In this document: positions 7,820-16,702 of the stretch, piece by piece | Position numbering within the stretch: the stretch's first letter is position 1 | Layout of the letters: each line of letters starts with the position of its first letter | Origin: Bradyrhizobium sp. cir1 | Lineage (GTDB): Bacteria > Pseudomonadota > Alphaproteobacteria > Rhizobiales > Xanthobacteraceae | Length of the DNA: 64,000 nt | NCBI RefSeq assembly: GCF_014198245.1 | Contig: NZ_JACIHE010000020.1 | Span: 62,001 to 126,000 of the forward strand | Reading direction: 5' to 3' | Notes under the pieces: generated by a model | Seen by the model: the letters and a program-made list of their open reading frames with translations, nothing else | Databases searched by the model: none | What the model was told of the DNA's origin: nothing | Program-made: the position numbers and the translations under genes

Positions 7820-9937
7820 TCAGACCCGAGTGACGATGAACTTCAGAAGCAGAAAATAGCCTATGAAGACGAAGCTCATCGCAACCGCTTGCCAGCCGTT
7901 CAGATTATCCAGTGGCCATGCCGGCCCCACTTGCGTCGCGTACCGGAATAGCGGCATAGCCAGCAGCACCGGGATCACAATCCCGAAGACGAGAACAAGT
8001 AGGGGCAATCCGAGATGGGAGTTCGCGAGCGGCACCAGCCAGGCGGCCCGTGACTTGACGAAATCGGTTGGCGGTAATGCGGGTGGCACCGTGCCGTTGG
8101 TAATGAACGCAGCAATATGCGGCCACTGGGTTTCCGTAATCGCTGCACTGTGCTTACCGTTGGCAAAGCCGATTGACTGCGTGATGTTGGGGTCCTTTCC
8201 CGCCTGATCGAAGCCGTCGAAACCGGCGCCACCGAGATCGATCTTCTTCCAGCGTTCGACGCTCTTAGGTAACAGCGCGACAACCCAATCGGCGGCAGCT
8301 GGTACGTTGTGGATTTTGCCGACGCGTCCGTTCCTCACTAGGCTGAGCCAGTCATAGTCCCGTCTGACCACGCTGCCGGCGAAGAACACGTGCTTGAAAC
8401 GTGCGTCCGCATAGTCCTTCAACCCGCGCGCGGCAAGATAGGTTCCGTTGGAATGGCCGACATAGTTGAACTCGGCGTTAGGGAATTGTGCCCTGCTACC
8501 AACATACTGGTCCATTAGCCATTCAACCTTCTGCCGTCTAATCCAGGGCAATATGAACGGCAGCATCGCGAAATAACCGTAACTCGGCGTGCGCGCCCGA
8601 ATACTGGGCGCACTGCTCGCCGCGTGTTCGCGAATGACCTTGGCGATGTGATGCGTCCAGAAGCCGTCGTCCCGGATGCCGTGCATGATGAACACCACGT
8701 CCGTTACGCTTGAATCGATCTGCGGAATGTCATCGGCCAGCAATGACGGGTCGCTTGCGATTTTTTCGAGACCTGGTGAGGACTGTGTCAGGGCGTTGAT
8801 GAATAGCGTTCGTCGCGCGTTGCCGTCGGCCGTACCGGTAAAGACGGTTGCGTGGTCGTGATCGGTGTTGAGCATTTCGACATAGAAGTAGCGCCGGCCG
8901 TGCTGCGGTGCCGATGGGTCATAGCCATCGACCGCGACATCAACCAGATCCAGCGGCGAGGTGAAACTGTCCTGCCTGCCGACCAACTGAACCACGATCG
9001 GATCCTTGATGCCATGCACGGGCAGCTGGCTCTCGGCAATCACCTTGCTCCTGACGCCCGCATGCAATCGGCGGTAGGCCATCCAGTGCAGGCGGGTCTG
9101 CACGATGAACGGCGCGCCAAGGCGCGCGTCGAAAAGGGTCGGGCGCCAATCGCCAGGTGATAGGTGACCGATCAATCCGAATAGGTTGAGGATGAACGAC
9201 GAGTACCAGTCGCTGCGTCCTGTGACCTGCCAACCGCGGTTGAACGCACTGATGGTGACCAGACGCTCGACCCGCGACGCCCACGGCCGCGAGTGCGCCC
9301 CCTCCAACGTCGCCTCGGCCTGAAAACCCGCCGGGTTGCCCGCGGCTGTCAGGAATAGCCGCCGCGCGAACACTCCGCCGAGACTGAAGCCGACAATGAC
9401 GATACGCTCGAACGTGCCGCCGAACGCTTCACGCTCAGCAATGACGAGGTCAATTTCCTTCAGGAGATTGGTGATTATTTTTTCCGCACGAACGGACCTC
9501 AAGCGGTAGGCGTATGGCAATTGCGGCGCGTAGACGTCGACGCCCACCGTCGCGAAGGCGGATTGCGTCGCCGCGATTACATCTTCCATGCTTTTGGGGC
9601 TACCGCCCCAGCCATGCAGGACGATGGCCAATACTTTGGCCGGGCTATCTTCCCACCTCCGCAATCCCTCGACCATCGCAATACTCCTGGAGGATGAGCC
9701 GTTCACCGCTCGCTCCTCGCCATTTCGCACAACGCGTATCGCGAGCAGCCCAAGAAATGGATTGTTCAGCGGCAGCGGGTCTTGCTCGGTTTTCGCAGAT
9801 TTTATCATCAGCCGACGCTTCGCGCGGGCCTTGGTCCGCACGACGAATTGGCTCGATAAATTACGACAATTTCTGATTGACGCAAGAGGACATGCACCGG
9901 TGGAATTGGTATGGCCAAATAGGATCGGCGCCGTCAT
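7820..9937 (-). CDS. Tandem alpha/beta-hydrolase protein with C-terminal membrane helices
   Basis: The frame gives 705 residues; the first ~43 are basic and unconvincing, so a start at internal ATG codon 44 (MIKSAKTEQD) is possible. Two hydrolase domains follow each other. The first has LAIVLHGWGG (oxyanion region, ~104) and the nucleophile elbow GFSLGG (~184). The second has VVFIMHGIRDD and the elbow GHSNG (~485). Two hydrophobic segments near the end (LPLLVLVFGIVIPVLLAMPL and AVAMSFVFIGYFLLLKFIV) should anchor the protein in the inner membrane. A lipase/esterase or acyl-transfer role is likely, but the substrate is unknown. A fusion of two hydrolase domains plus an anchor is uncommon. No operon partner is visible. 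Confidence 0.75.
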   Translation of the reverse strand: MTAPILFGHTNSTGACPLASIRNCRNLSSQFVVRTKARAKRRLMIKSAKTEQDPLPLNNPFLGLLAIRVVRNGEERAVNGSSSRSIAMVEGLRRWEDSPAKVLAIVLHGWGGSPKSMEDVIAATQSAFATVGVDVYAPQLPYAYRLRSVRAEKIITNLLKEIDLVIAEREAFGGTFERIVIVGFSLGGVFARRLFLTAAGNPAGFQAEATLEGAHSRPWASRVERLVTISAFNRGWQVTGRSDWYSSFILNLFGLIGHLSPGDWRPTLFDARLGAPFIVQTRLHWMAYRRLHAGVRSKVIAESQLPVHGIKDPIVVQLVGRQDSFTSPLDLVDVAVDGYDPSAPQHGRRYFYVEMLNTDHDHATVFTGTADGNARRTLFINALTQSSPGLEKIASDPSLLADDIPQIDSSVTDVVFIMHGIRDDGFWTHHIAKVIREHAASSAPSIRARTPSYGYFAMLPFILPWIRRQKVEWLMDQYVGSRAQFPNAEFNYVGHSNGTYLAARGLKDYADARFKHVFFAGSVVRRDYDWLSLVRNGRVGKIHNVPAAADWVVALLPKSVERWKKIDLGGAGFDGFDQAGKDPNITQSIGFANGKHSAAITETQWPHIAAFITNGTVPPALPPTDFVKSRAAWLVPLANSHLGLPLLVLVFGIVIPVLLAMPLFRYATQVGPAWPLDNLNGWQAVAMSFVFIGYFLLLKFIVTRV

Positions 9938-10168
9938 CCAAAGGCGTGCGGACGTCTATACCGCGAGAGGAGATACTCGGTCACAATTGCGAGCCGGGCT
10001 GATGTTTTCCACGGCAAGCCGTCGGGAGCTTCCTACACGATCCCGAAGGGTCGTCCGTGCGTATATCAACCAATGAGCTTGCGGCCGGGGCTTGGTTTGC
10101 GAAGGCCTCGGGCATCTCGCGGACGCCGAACGTGCCTGTTTTTCCCGCAGGAGCAACCTATACGCTGA

Positions 10169-10543
10169 GCGCGGGGCTCGCGCCATCAGTACCGGGCGCG
10201 GCCCTTGGACGGTGTTTGGGCGACGGCTCCTTATCTGCACAATGGGTCCGTTCCGACACTGAGAGACATGTTGGTGCCGCAAGCCAAACGGCCGACCTCG
10301 TTTTGCGTCGGCAGTCGTGCGTTCGACCCGATCAAGGTCGGGCTTGTTACGAAGGCAAAGGCGACCCAGAGCTGTGCGGCCGGCCTTACGAACTTTGATG
10401 TGTCGCTGCTTGGCAACAGCAATCGCGGACATTCGTTCGAGGGCAAGGAAACCGACTTCACGAAGCTGCCGCCTGGCGTCATCGGACCAGAATTGACCGA
10501 ACGCGAGCGCCGAGCGCTTGTTGAGTATCTCAAGACCTTATAA
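10169..10543 (+). pseudogene. C-terminal fragment of a di-haem cytochrome c peroxidase-like / RoxA-type protein
   Basis: After a stop at 10166-10168 the frame reads YRARPLDGVWATAPYLHNGSVP, then TLRDML, GSRAFDPIKVGL, NSNRGHSFEG and LTERERRALVEYLKTL before TAA. The ARPLDG-WATAPYLHNGSVP and ALVEYLKTL blocks are the usual end of large c-type cytochromes of the di-haem peroxidase/RoxA family; the methionine/histidine ligand area is present, but all CxxCH haem-binding motifs are missing. The 5' part is gone, and no start codon or ribosome site fits. A non-functional remnant of a periplasmic redox protein. Confidence 0.75.
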
Positions 10544-10947
10544 GCGATGCGTTGCCCGTCGACCTGTGTGTGTCGGCGCCGCTACCTTCGACATTCCGCC
10601 CGGGTCGCCCGCGCGCCGTTAGTGCGCGTGCCATTTGCCAGCCTCATTCAGGCCGCGCAGAGGGTAATGGGCGTCGCGCCCGGGGCCGCGATTTTCAGCT
10701 GACCTTAAAGGCCTCTTCATTTTGCATTGGTGTCGGCCGGCCGGAGCGAAAACGTCGCCGCTCGGTGGCGACGACGCGAAAGAGCCGCGTCCAGAGGACG
10801 GCTAGAGCCATAGCGGATCATCTTCCGATCCGCCTCTATGAACAAGCAGTCCCGCCGTTCCCACAGGCTCATCGGCTCCTGCAGATGCGCGACCTTAGCG
10901 CGGTTGGGACGGGCCTCCTGCTCCCTTGTCGCGGCTCATGATCCAGC
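10544..10947. other. Intergenic region between convergent cytochrome remnant and AAA+ gene
   Basis: No gene seen. It contains a short GC-rich inverted repeat (CGTCGCC at 10753-10759 pairing with GGCGACG at 10767-10773), which could end transcription from one side, although no T-run follows. Confidence 0.35.
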
Positions 10948-12567
10948 TTACGCGGCCGCCCATGTGCGCCCCCTCATCGGCAGCATATCGTCGAGTGCCT
11001 GGTCGATATCATTGCAGATGACCGTTCTGCAGCCATCGCGCGCGATGGACGATTGCGCGATGCGCCGCATGAACTCCTTGATGAAGGCGGCGCTGAGGCC
11101 CTCGCTCTGTCGCACGGCTTCATTGACAACAGCCTCAGTGAGTGGCAGGCGTTTGCCATAGAGCCGCACCAGCTTGTCGCGGCCATTAGCATCAGGTAAA
11201 GGCACCTCGATGACCTGGTCGATCCGGCCAGGCCGCGCCGCGATCGCGTCCTCGAGCTCTTCCAATCGGTTGGTGGTAAGTAAGAACAGGATCTCGGCGT
11301 CCTCCTTCAGCCCATCCATCTCGTTGAGCAGCTTGTTGAGCAGCAATTCTTCGCGCGCGTCTCGCATCTCATTGCGGTCGCGCGCGATCAGATCGACGTC
11401 CTCGATCACCACCAATACCGGCTGCAACAGTCGCGCGAGGTTCATATATTCACCGAGCGCACCGACTTCCCCGGCTGCCATTATTAGAGTGGTCTGATCA
11501 GCCAGGTTAGTTGCGAGGTATCGGATCGTGTGGGTCTTGCCGGTGCCGGGCGGGCCATAAAGCAAGATGCCCTTGCGTGTCGATTGGCCGAGCCGGCGCA
11601 GCGCATCGCGCATTCCGACAAAGCTCAATACATTTCCATCGAGCAGTTTGAGCGCCTTTTCGGGCAGAATCACGTCCGCGCGGTTTACCCGGGGCCAACG
11701 ATGCACCGTAACGCCGCGCGAACGGCCGCTGTAATTCGAACCGCTCTCGAGGGACAGGATCTTGCCACGGTACGATCTGGCAGATTGTACCGCTCTCTCC
11801 AGTTCAACGAAGCAGTGCTGCGCGAAAGACTCGCCGGCCGCGCCGGCGGGCACCGCGACCTCAATGTGCATCATCTCCTCTGGGTCGGTCCCGCATTGTT
11901 GCACTGGCTCGCGGTAATAGTACAGCACGACAGCGTAACGAAGCTCGTTCGCCTCGGATAGCCACAGCCCATTGTGCAGGCATTTGACTGGCGTAGCCTC
12001 ACCGATGTCGATCTCCTGGTATTGTGGCGAGGCCAGCAAGACGGCATCGTTTCCGGCGCGCCGGAGCTCCGCGAATGACAGCTTCTCCAAAACCCATCGC
12101 TGATGCAGGCCAAAGAAGCGGACCGGCGCAGCGAACAACTTGTCGATTGCGATCTGGATGTCCGCGCGCATGTGGCCGGGAAATTGCCGCAGCATAGTCA
12201 CGAGGCTGTTCGGCGGGATATCAGCGAAATGCCAGGCAACCGCGTCACGGGCCAATTCCAAGTGGATTTCGGACGGATCTGGCACCTCGGTTTCGCCAGC
12301 AGGCTCGGAGGTGATTTGCAACGTATGTCCTTCAGCTCGGATTCGTTCCTGCGCCGCATCGAAGAGCGCCTTTGCAACTGACGGCGGGAAGGGGCCGCAC
12401 GCGGCCTTGTCCTGCCGTTCGATCAACATGGAAAGGGCGTAGGCATCGCGCTGATGTCTGCCGAACACCTCCCGGAATAGATCCACCACGAAACCGCGCG
12501 GCGTCTCACCGGCATCTTGAAAAACCAGCTGTACTGACTCGGGCACAGTGCAAACTTGATGACCCAT
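10948..12567 (-). CDS. AAA+ ATPase with an N-terminal ClpS-like domain
   Basis: A 539-residue protein. Residues about 10-90 (VQLVFQDAGETPRGFVVDLF, ALSMLIERQDKAACGPFP, AQERIRAEGHTLQIT) match the pattern of ClpS, the adaptor that binds N-degron substrates for Clp proteases. A middle region of ~200 residues is unassigned. The C-terminal ~200 residues are a complete AAA+ module: Walker A GPPGTGKT (~340), Walker B LVVIEDVD (~390), sensor 1 LLTTNR and an arginine-finger region ARPGRID. A ClpS domain covalently joined to an ATPase suggests a self-contained unfoldase that recognises its substrates itself. No peptidase domain or partner protease is nearby. The middle region may dock a substrate or protease. 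Confidence 0.82.
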   Translation of the reverse strand: MGHQVCTVPESVQLVFQDAGETPRGFVVDLFREVFGRHQRDAYALSMLIERQDKAACGPFPPSVAKALFDAAQERIRAEGHTLQITSEPAGETEVPDPSEIHLELARDAVAWHFADIPPNSLVTMLRQFPGHMRADIQIAIDKLFAAPVRFFGLHQRWVLEKLSFAELRRAGNDAVLLASPQYQEIDIGEATPVKCLHNGLWLSEANELRYAVVLYYYREPVQQCGTDPEEMMHIEVAVPAGAAGESFAQHCFVELERAVQSARSYRGKILSLESGSNYSGRSRGVTVHRWPRVNRADVILPEKALKLLDGNVLSFVGMRDALRRLGQSTRKGILLYGPPGTGKTHTIRYLATNLADQTTLIMAAGEVGALGEYMNLARLLQPVLVVIEDVDLIARDRNEMRDAREELLLNKLLNEMDGLKEDAEILFLLTTNRLEELEDAIAARPGRIDQVIEVPLPDANGRDKLVRLYGKRLPLTEAVVNEAVRQSEGLSAAFIKEFMRRIAQSSIARDGCRTVICNDIDQALDDMLPMRGRTWAAA

Positions 12568-13308
12568 TTGAAGCTCCTAGTATGAGTGAAGCGGATTGGC
12601 CTTACTTCGCCTGATGCGCTCCATTCGTTGCTCGGTTGTTAGAGGAACTTGCGCTTTGCCGTCCAGGCCATTCAGCTGCATCGACTGCCGGAGAACTCAT
12701 TGGCCGCTCACGGTGCACCCCATCAAGGCCGGCGTCGATTGGGCCGAATGGCGCAATCGACTGCGATAGCCGAGTAAGGACACGCAGGCCGGAGCGGACC
12801 AAACGCACAATCACGTCGTGGACCTGGGCGACGGCATGTTTGGGCTTTGTCAGTATCCTCACAGTTGTGCTCTCTCCTACAGTCCTTACGCGCCCGTGTT
12901 GGTGTAAAGGCGAATGATGTCACTGCTCGTCATCCAGCCGCTCTCGTTTCCGGATCTTTCAGCAAATTGCATGCCGGCCGCGGCAACGATTTTCAAATGC
13001 GCCTTGCAGGAACAACGGCATGAGCCTCTCTTCTTCAAGCTCGCGAGTGGCCAGATTAGCGAGCTGAAATTCACACCGTCGCGGTTCTGCCGACGGCACT
13101 AGCCACACTCCGGTCGGACTTTTCTCAACCGATATTCCCCCTTTTGGATAAGCTAGCGATTGGCCACCCCGCCAGGATACGATCGAACTGGGGCTAACAA
13201 CCTCGCCCCCAATCACCGCAATGTCCGATGACTTGTGCTGCGTCTCATCACTTCTGATGCGGCGGAGGGCCTCGGCAATTAAGAAGAGCTAGCAGTACCG
13301 GGCGGCGC
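12568..13308. other. Intergenic region between AAA+ gene and nodU
   Basis: About 740 bases. Two minus-strand frames exist, 12602-12862 (86 codons; LRVLTRLSQSIAPFGPID) and 12959-13216 (85 codons; SIVSWRGGQSLAYPKGGISV). Neither matches a family I know and neither has a good ribosome site. They may be eroded gene fragments. The AAA+ gene promoter must lie just above 12567. Confidence 0.35.
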
Positions 13309-14970
13309 TCAGTCGCCGCCGCCTGTTTTCGTCCACAGCATGCCATCGCACCACACGTGGTCAACGCGGTCCCATTGACACGCAGATGCCGCATTGGGGA
13401 AAAAACCGCGCCCATTGTGATTGGCGCTGGTGTTGCATAGTAGCGGAATGCCCGTTAGACCTTCGTATTCCACGAGAAGCTCGGCGACTTTGTGCTGAGA
13501 GGTCCTGCAAATAGTCTGCAATCGTGCAGATCCGTCCAGATGCACAACAGCGGGGATCTTATCCCGCCATTCTGCTCGTGTTAGGTGCTCGAACAGCATG
13601 TAAGGGTCTGGCGTTCCAGGGCTAAAAATATCCGGCGCCCGATCCTCCAGGCATATTGGCGCTACAGGCCGAAAGTGCTCACGAAGTTTGATGTCGTTGA
13701 GACGGTCCTTCATTTGCGGCGATGTTGCCGACGCCAGTATGCTTCTGCTACCCAGAGCCCGAGGTCCAAGCTCCGCGCGGCCTGCAAGGAAAATGACGGG
13801 CTTGTTGCTGGCGAGAATGGTTGCAAGTTGACGCATGCTGCATGATGCGCCGCTCCATCCGGACGGCACGTCGCCTCTTTCCACGGCTGGACCACTATAG
13901 ACGGACCACTCCAATGGTACAAAACCGTGCTCCGCCGCCAACGCGGAGCAAGCAGCACCTATTGCCGAACCACTGTCATTCGGAAAGGGCGGCACCCAGA
14001 TATCATCGAACAAGCCTGCAGCCCGTAATGCGCTATTCCATTTTATGTTGAGACCGCAGCCGCCGGTTATGCACAGATTGCGCGCGGGAAGGCTCGAATG
14101 TCTCTGTATAGCACTCGCGAGCTTGCCAACGAGCAGTCGCTCTTGGAAGCAATGGAAGGATGCAAGCACATTTGCGGCGGGTTTGGCCCTGAACCGTAGC
14201 GCGCAGGCATCGAAGAACGCATGGACAGGCTCAAGCGCGGCTTCTTCGCTGCAACGACCGACTGGCTCTGTAAACGTGCTGAAGTGTTCTTCGTAGAGCT
14301 TCTGAAACACCTCGACGATGCTCTCATCGACTGAACCGAGCGCGATGTAGGCCATCAACTTGCCCGCAACACCGAGGTCCCACTTGGTCCGGTTCGCCTG
14401 CTTGTAAGGCCCGAAGTGATAGCCTGCGGCGGCATAAGCATGCCCGATCAGCGGGAAGAGACACTCGAGGAACCTGGCTGCGCGCCATTCTACATGATAG
14501 AGCCGTGGAAAGGAGGCGCCGTCCCAAACCAGGCAGAACGCGGGCTGCCCGGCCTTGGCGAAAGGACTGGTACAAAAAGCGGAAGCCACGTGGGCTGTGA
14601 CATGCGGATAGCTTTTATAGGGGAAGGCGCTCTCCTTGAGCATCAGCCCAGCGCCGTCGTGCGCTACGAGAAGGCCTTCGGCATCGCCCTCAACATACGG
14701 TGCCCCTTTGAGGGCAATCGGTGCAGTCCCGCTGAGAACCTGAAATTGTGACTCAACCTCGCCCCACCATCCATCGATAACGAACCGGTCAACGTCCCGC
14801 GGATTCAAACCGTGCTGTGCCAAGGCGTGAACAACCGCATCGAGATTGTGGAGTTTTTGATATCGCGGGTTATTGTCCCGCTTCTCCTGCTCGACACAAA
14901 AGACCAACCGTCCGTTCTCGACAAGGGCGACTGCTCCGTCATGGGTCAGTTTGATACCGCAGATTCGCAT
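13309..14970 (-). CDS. nodU: NodU-type carbamoyltransferase
   Basis: A 553-residue protein, close to the usual 550-570 for NodU. It begins MRICGIKLTHDGAVALVENG and has the N-terminal Kae1-like block (CVEQEKRDNNPRYQ), the metal-site histidines of HVTAHVASAF, the GGCGLNIKWN block, and the C-terminal YrdC-like core with ELGPRALGSRSI, KLREHFRPVAPI and NTSANHNGRGFF. NodU uses carbamoyl phosphate and ATP to place an O-carbamoyl group on the non-reducing sugar of lipochitooligosaccharide Nod factors. All motifs look intact. It is an orphan: no nodA, B, C, S, I or J adjoins it, and no clear nod box stands upstream. It may be a residue of a nod operon or may act on another glycan or metabolite. The upstream DNA holds conjugative-element remnants. 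Confidence 0.88.
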   Translation of the reverse strand: MRICGIKLTHDGAVALVENGRLVFCVEQEKRDNNPRYQKLHNLDAVVHALAQHGLNPRDVDRFVIDGWWGEVESQFQVLSGTAPIALKGAPYVEGDAEGLLVAHDGAGLMLKESAFPYKSYPHVTAHVASAFCTSPFAKAGQPAFCLVWDGASFPRLYHVEWRAARFLECLFPLIGHAYAAAGYHFGPYKQANRTKWDLGVAGKLMAYIALGSVDESIVEVFQKLYEEHFSTFTEPVGRCSEEAALEPVHAFFDACALRFRAKPAANVLASFHCFQERLLVGKLASAIQRHSSLPARNLCITGGCGLNIKWNSALRAAGLFDDIWVPPFPNDSGSAIGAACSALAAEHGFVPLEWSVYSGPAVERGDVPSGWSGASCSMRQLATILASNKPVIFLAGRAELGPRALGSRSILASATSPQMKDRLNDIKLREHFRPVAPICLEDRAPDIFSPGTPDPYMLFEHLTRAEWRDKIPAVVHLDGSARLQTICRTSQHKVAELLVEYEGLTGIPLLCNTSANHNGRGFFPNAASACQWDRVDHVWCDGMLWTKTGGGD

Positions 14971-15394
14971 ACAGTCTCCGAACCTAATGTCAGATACATC
15001 GATTTGAAGGCGCCCCCACTGCTGCTCATGTCGCGACAGTCAGATGGGCTCCCACAGTCACGATGCACGCTCTGGGCCAGTTCCAATCCGAGGAATCGCT
15101 GGCAACTGTCTGATCAAAGTCGAGGTTGGCGGCGGCTTGATCGATTCGTGACACCGAGCGCGTTCGGTTTCAGACCAACCACTCGGGCATGCTGCAACAA
15201 TTTCAATGCGCACGACCTGCGGCGCCTTGTGCCTTCTCCGAGCGAGCTGGGATCTCGCTCAACGTCGCGAACAGCCGCTGATCGTTGCACCGTCGCCCGT
15301 GTTGCGTGAAGACAAAGAGACGTGGATGCCCTCGACGCCTAAGGGTCGCGCTCTCTTTTCCGGCGCCCTTACAAAGTCACGGCGAAGACGAGCG
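14971..15394. other. Region upstream of nodU without a gene
   Basis: Should contain the nodU promoter. I looked for a nod box (ATC-N9-GAT spacing) and found no convincing one. A minus-strand stretch reading RIDQAAANLDFDQTVAS at about 15085-15135 looks like protein but is bounded by stops and unidentified; it may be a gene remnant. Confidence 0.35.
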
Positions 15395-15765
15395 TCAGTT
15401 GTTCTCTCGTTTGGCTCGCGCCGCGGCGTAGAGCACGCGCCCCGCCGCCCGAATACTGCCGGTCCGCCGCGCGGCTTCGACCCGGACCGAGATCGGAACC
15501 ATGCCCTCCAAAGAGAAGATTGCGCTCGATTCCCATGCCGAGCGGCGGACGGACGGCCATCATCTCTGCCAGACTGAACGACCCCCGTTCGGGTTCACAC
15601 AGATCAGCCAGGCCGAACAGTGTGTCGCCGTCGGCATCGAGCTCGGACGCAAGCCAGACTCCCGCACCGAGTGGATTGAGAATTTGACTACGGACACGTG
15701 GTCGGTGTCAGGCTCACCGCCGTTGGCGAGTAAGCGTTCGCGCATCTCGGGGTCAGGAGGATCAT
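15395..15765 (-). pseudogene. DUF2958 gene broken by three frameshifts
   Basis: A ribosome site (AGGAGG) precedes ATG 15765. The pieces read MILLTP, then (one base lost in a C-run) EMRERLLANGGE and HVSVVKF, then (shift) LNPLGAGVWLASELDADGD, GLADLCEPERGSFSLAEMMA and GMGIERNLLF, then (shift) PISVRVEAARRTGSI and VLYAAARAKREN before TGA 15395. Together they cover a whole DUF2958 protein (about 120 residues), a small protein of unknown function usually encoded in rhizobial plasmids and integrative conjugative elements, often near ArdC, ParB-like and DUF2285 genes. Three independent shifts mean it is dead. Confidence 0.75.
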
Positions 15766-15779
15766 GTCGCCCTCCTGTC

Positions 15780-15899
15780 CATGCCGCGCTGGGTCTGGTC
15801 GTCAGCTGGCAGGAAGCCGAGAATCCAGGCCGCCTTACTCGCCTGGGAGGCGGCGCGGACAACGGCGCGATTGTCCTCGCGCAGCACCTCGAGGTAGGA
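15780..15899 (-). pseudogene. C-terminal remnant of an ArdC-like antirestriction protein
   Basis: Directly upstream of the DUF2958 remnant on the same strand the frame reads SYLEVLREDNRAVVRAASQ then ASKAAWILGFLP. This matches the conserved end of ArdC/DUF1738 proteins (Tyr/W-L-x-V-L-+-x-D-+-R-A-I/V, A-A-S-x-A-x-K-A-A-x-W/L), which protect incoming single-stranded DNA during conjugation. The N-terminal DNA-binding part and the HExxH zincin site are absent. ArdC and DUF2958 next to each other are typical of rhizobial conjugative elements, which supports the call. Confidence 0.55.
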
Positions 15900-16138
15900 G
15901 CAAGGAACGTCGTGATCGCCGGGCCAAGCGCGCGGTTGGTGCTGAGTGCGGAGGAGCGGGCGTACTTGGAGGAACAAGTTCGTTGTCGCTCAGCTAACGA
16001 GCAGCAATAGGATAACTTAGCGAAATCTTAGTGCGACGAAACGCAACCCTCGATAGGAGCTTGCCGTGGGGCGGGCCGCCGTTATCACTTCAGGGTGCGA
16101 ACTGGGGACTATGTGGACTTGCAGGATTGAGACGACCA

Positions 16139-16630
16139 TCAACGATTGGTTAGCCTGTCAGAGGGAGGGGTCTCAACTGGAACAGCAAAGCCAGCTTTTA
16201 CCCGATCTAATACGACCATCGTCTTGAAGCATTTGATGTCCGGGTTCTTATAAAAGAGGCGCCTAGTGAACTGCTCATGGTCCTCCATGGTACGTGCGGT
16301 AACGTAAAGGACAAAGTCAGCATCGCCCGTAACGTAGAAGCCGTTGACGACTTCAGCTGAAGATTTGATGTCCTTCTTAAATCTATCAATTATATCCGAG
16401 CGCTCCCGCTCCATTGTAACCAGTACAAGCATTTGGATTGATCTTCCAACGGCCTTCGGCGAAACGATTGAGACATCCGCCTCGATGAGGCCTTCCGAAC
16501 GGAGCCTCTTTATTCGTCGTTGACATGCCGTGGCAGAAAGCCCCGCCAGTTCACCGATTACCTCGGAAGTTAGGCGGTTGTTCGTTTGCATGATCTCGAG
16601 GATACGCGCGTCTATCCGATCGTAGTGCAT
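16139..16630 (-). CDS. Lrp/AsnC-family transcriptional regulator
   Basis: A 163-residue protein taken from ATG 16630 (MHYDRIDARILEIMQ), which matches the usual start; an ATG ten codons upstream exists. The helix-turn-helix covers residues about 4-50 (LTSEVIGELAGLSATACQRR). The C-terminal part is the RAM effector-binding domain (VNGFYVTGDADFVLYVTAR, then VVLDRVK). Lrp-type proteins form octamers or dimers and respond to amino acids or related metabolites. It lies 72 bases beyond the end of the GH88 gene on the same strand and might be read from it, though a separate promoter is possible. Confidence 0.9.
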   Translation of the reverse strand: MHYDRIDARILEIMQTNNRLTSEVIGELAGLSATACQRRIKRLRSEGLIEADVSIVSPKAVGRSIQMLVLVTMERERSDIIDRFKKDIKSSAEVVNGFYVTGDADFVLYVTARTMEDHEQFTRRLFYKNPDIKCFKTMVVLDRVKAGFAVPVETPPSDRLTNR

Positions 16631-16702
16631 GACAGTTCCAGCCTTGGAGGTGAATTTCACCGCAGCTTCGATACGCCGAGTGCAGGAAACGATCCGAGAG
16701 GG

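Noticed and set aside
14971..15394. nod box upstream of nodU
   Set aside because: No sequence with the ATC-N9-GAT spacing and flanking conserved bases was found.
15501..16010. Plus-strand frame of 169 codons
   Set aside because: It lies opposite the DUF2958 and ArdC remnants, whose minus-strand homology is clear.
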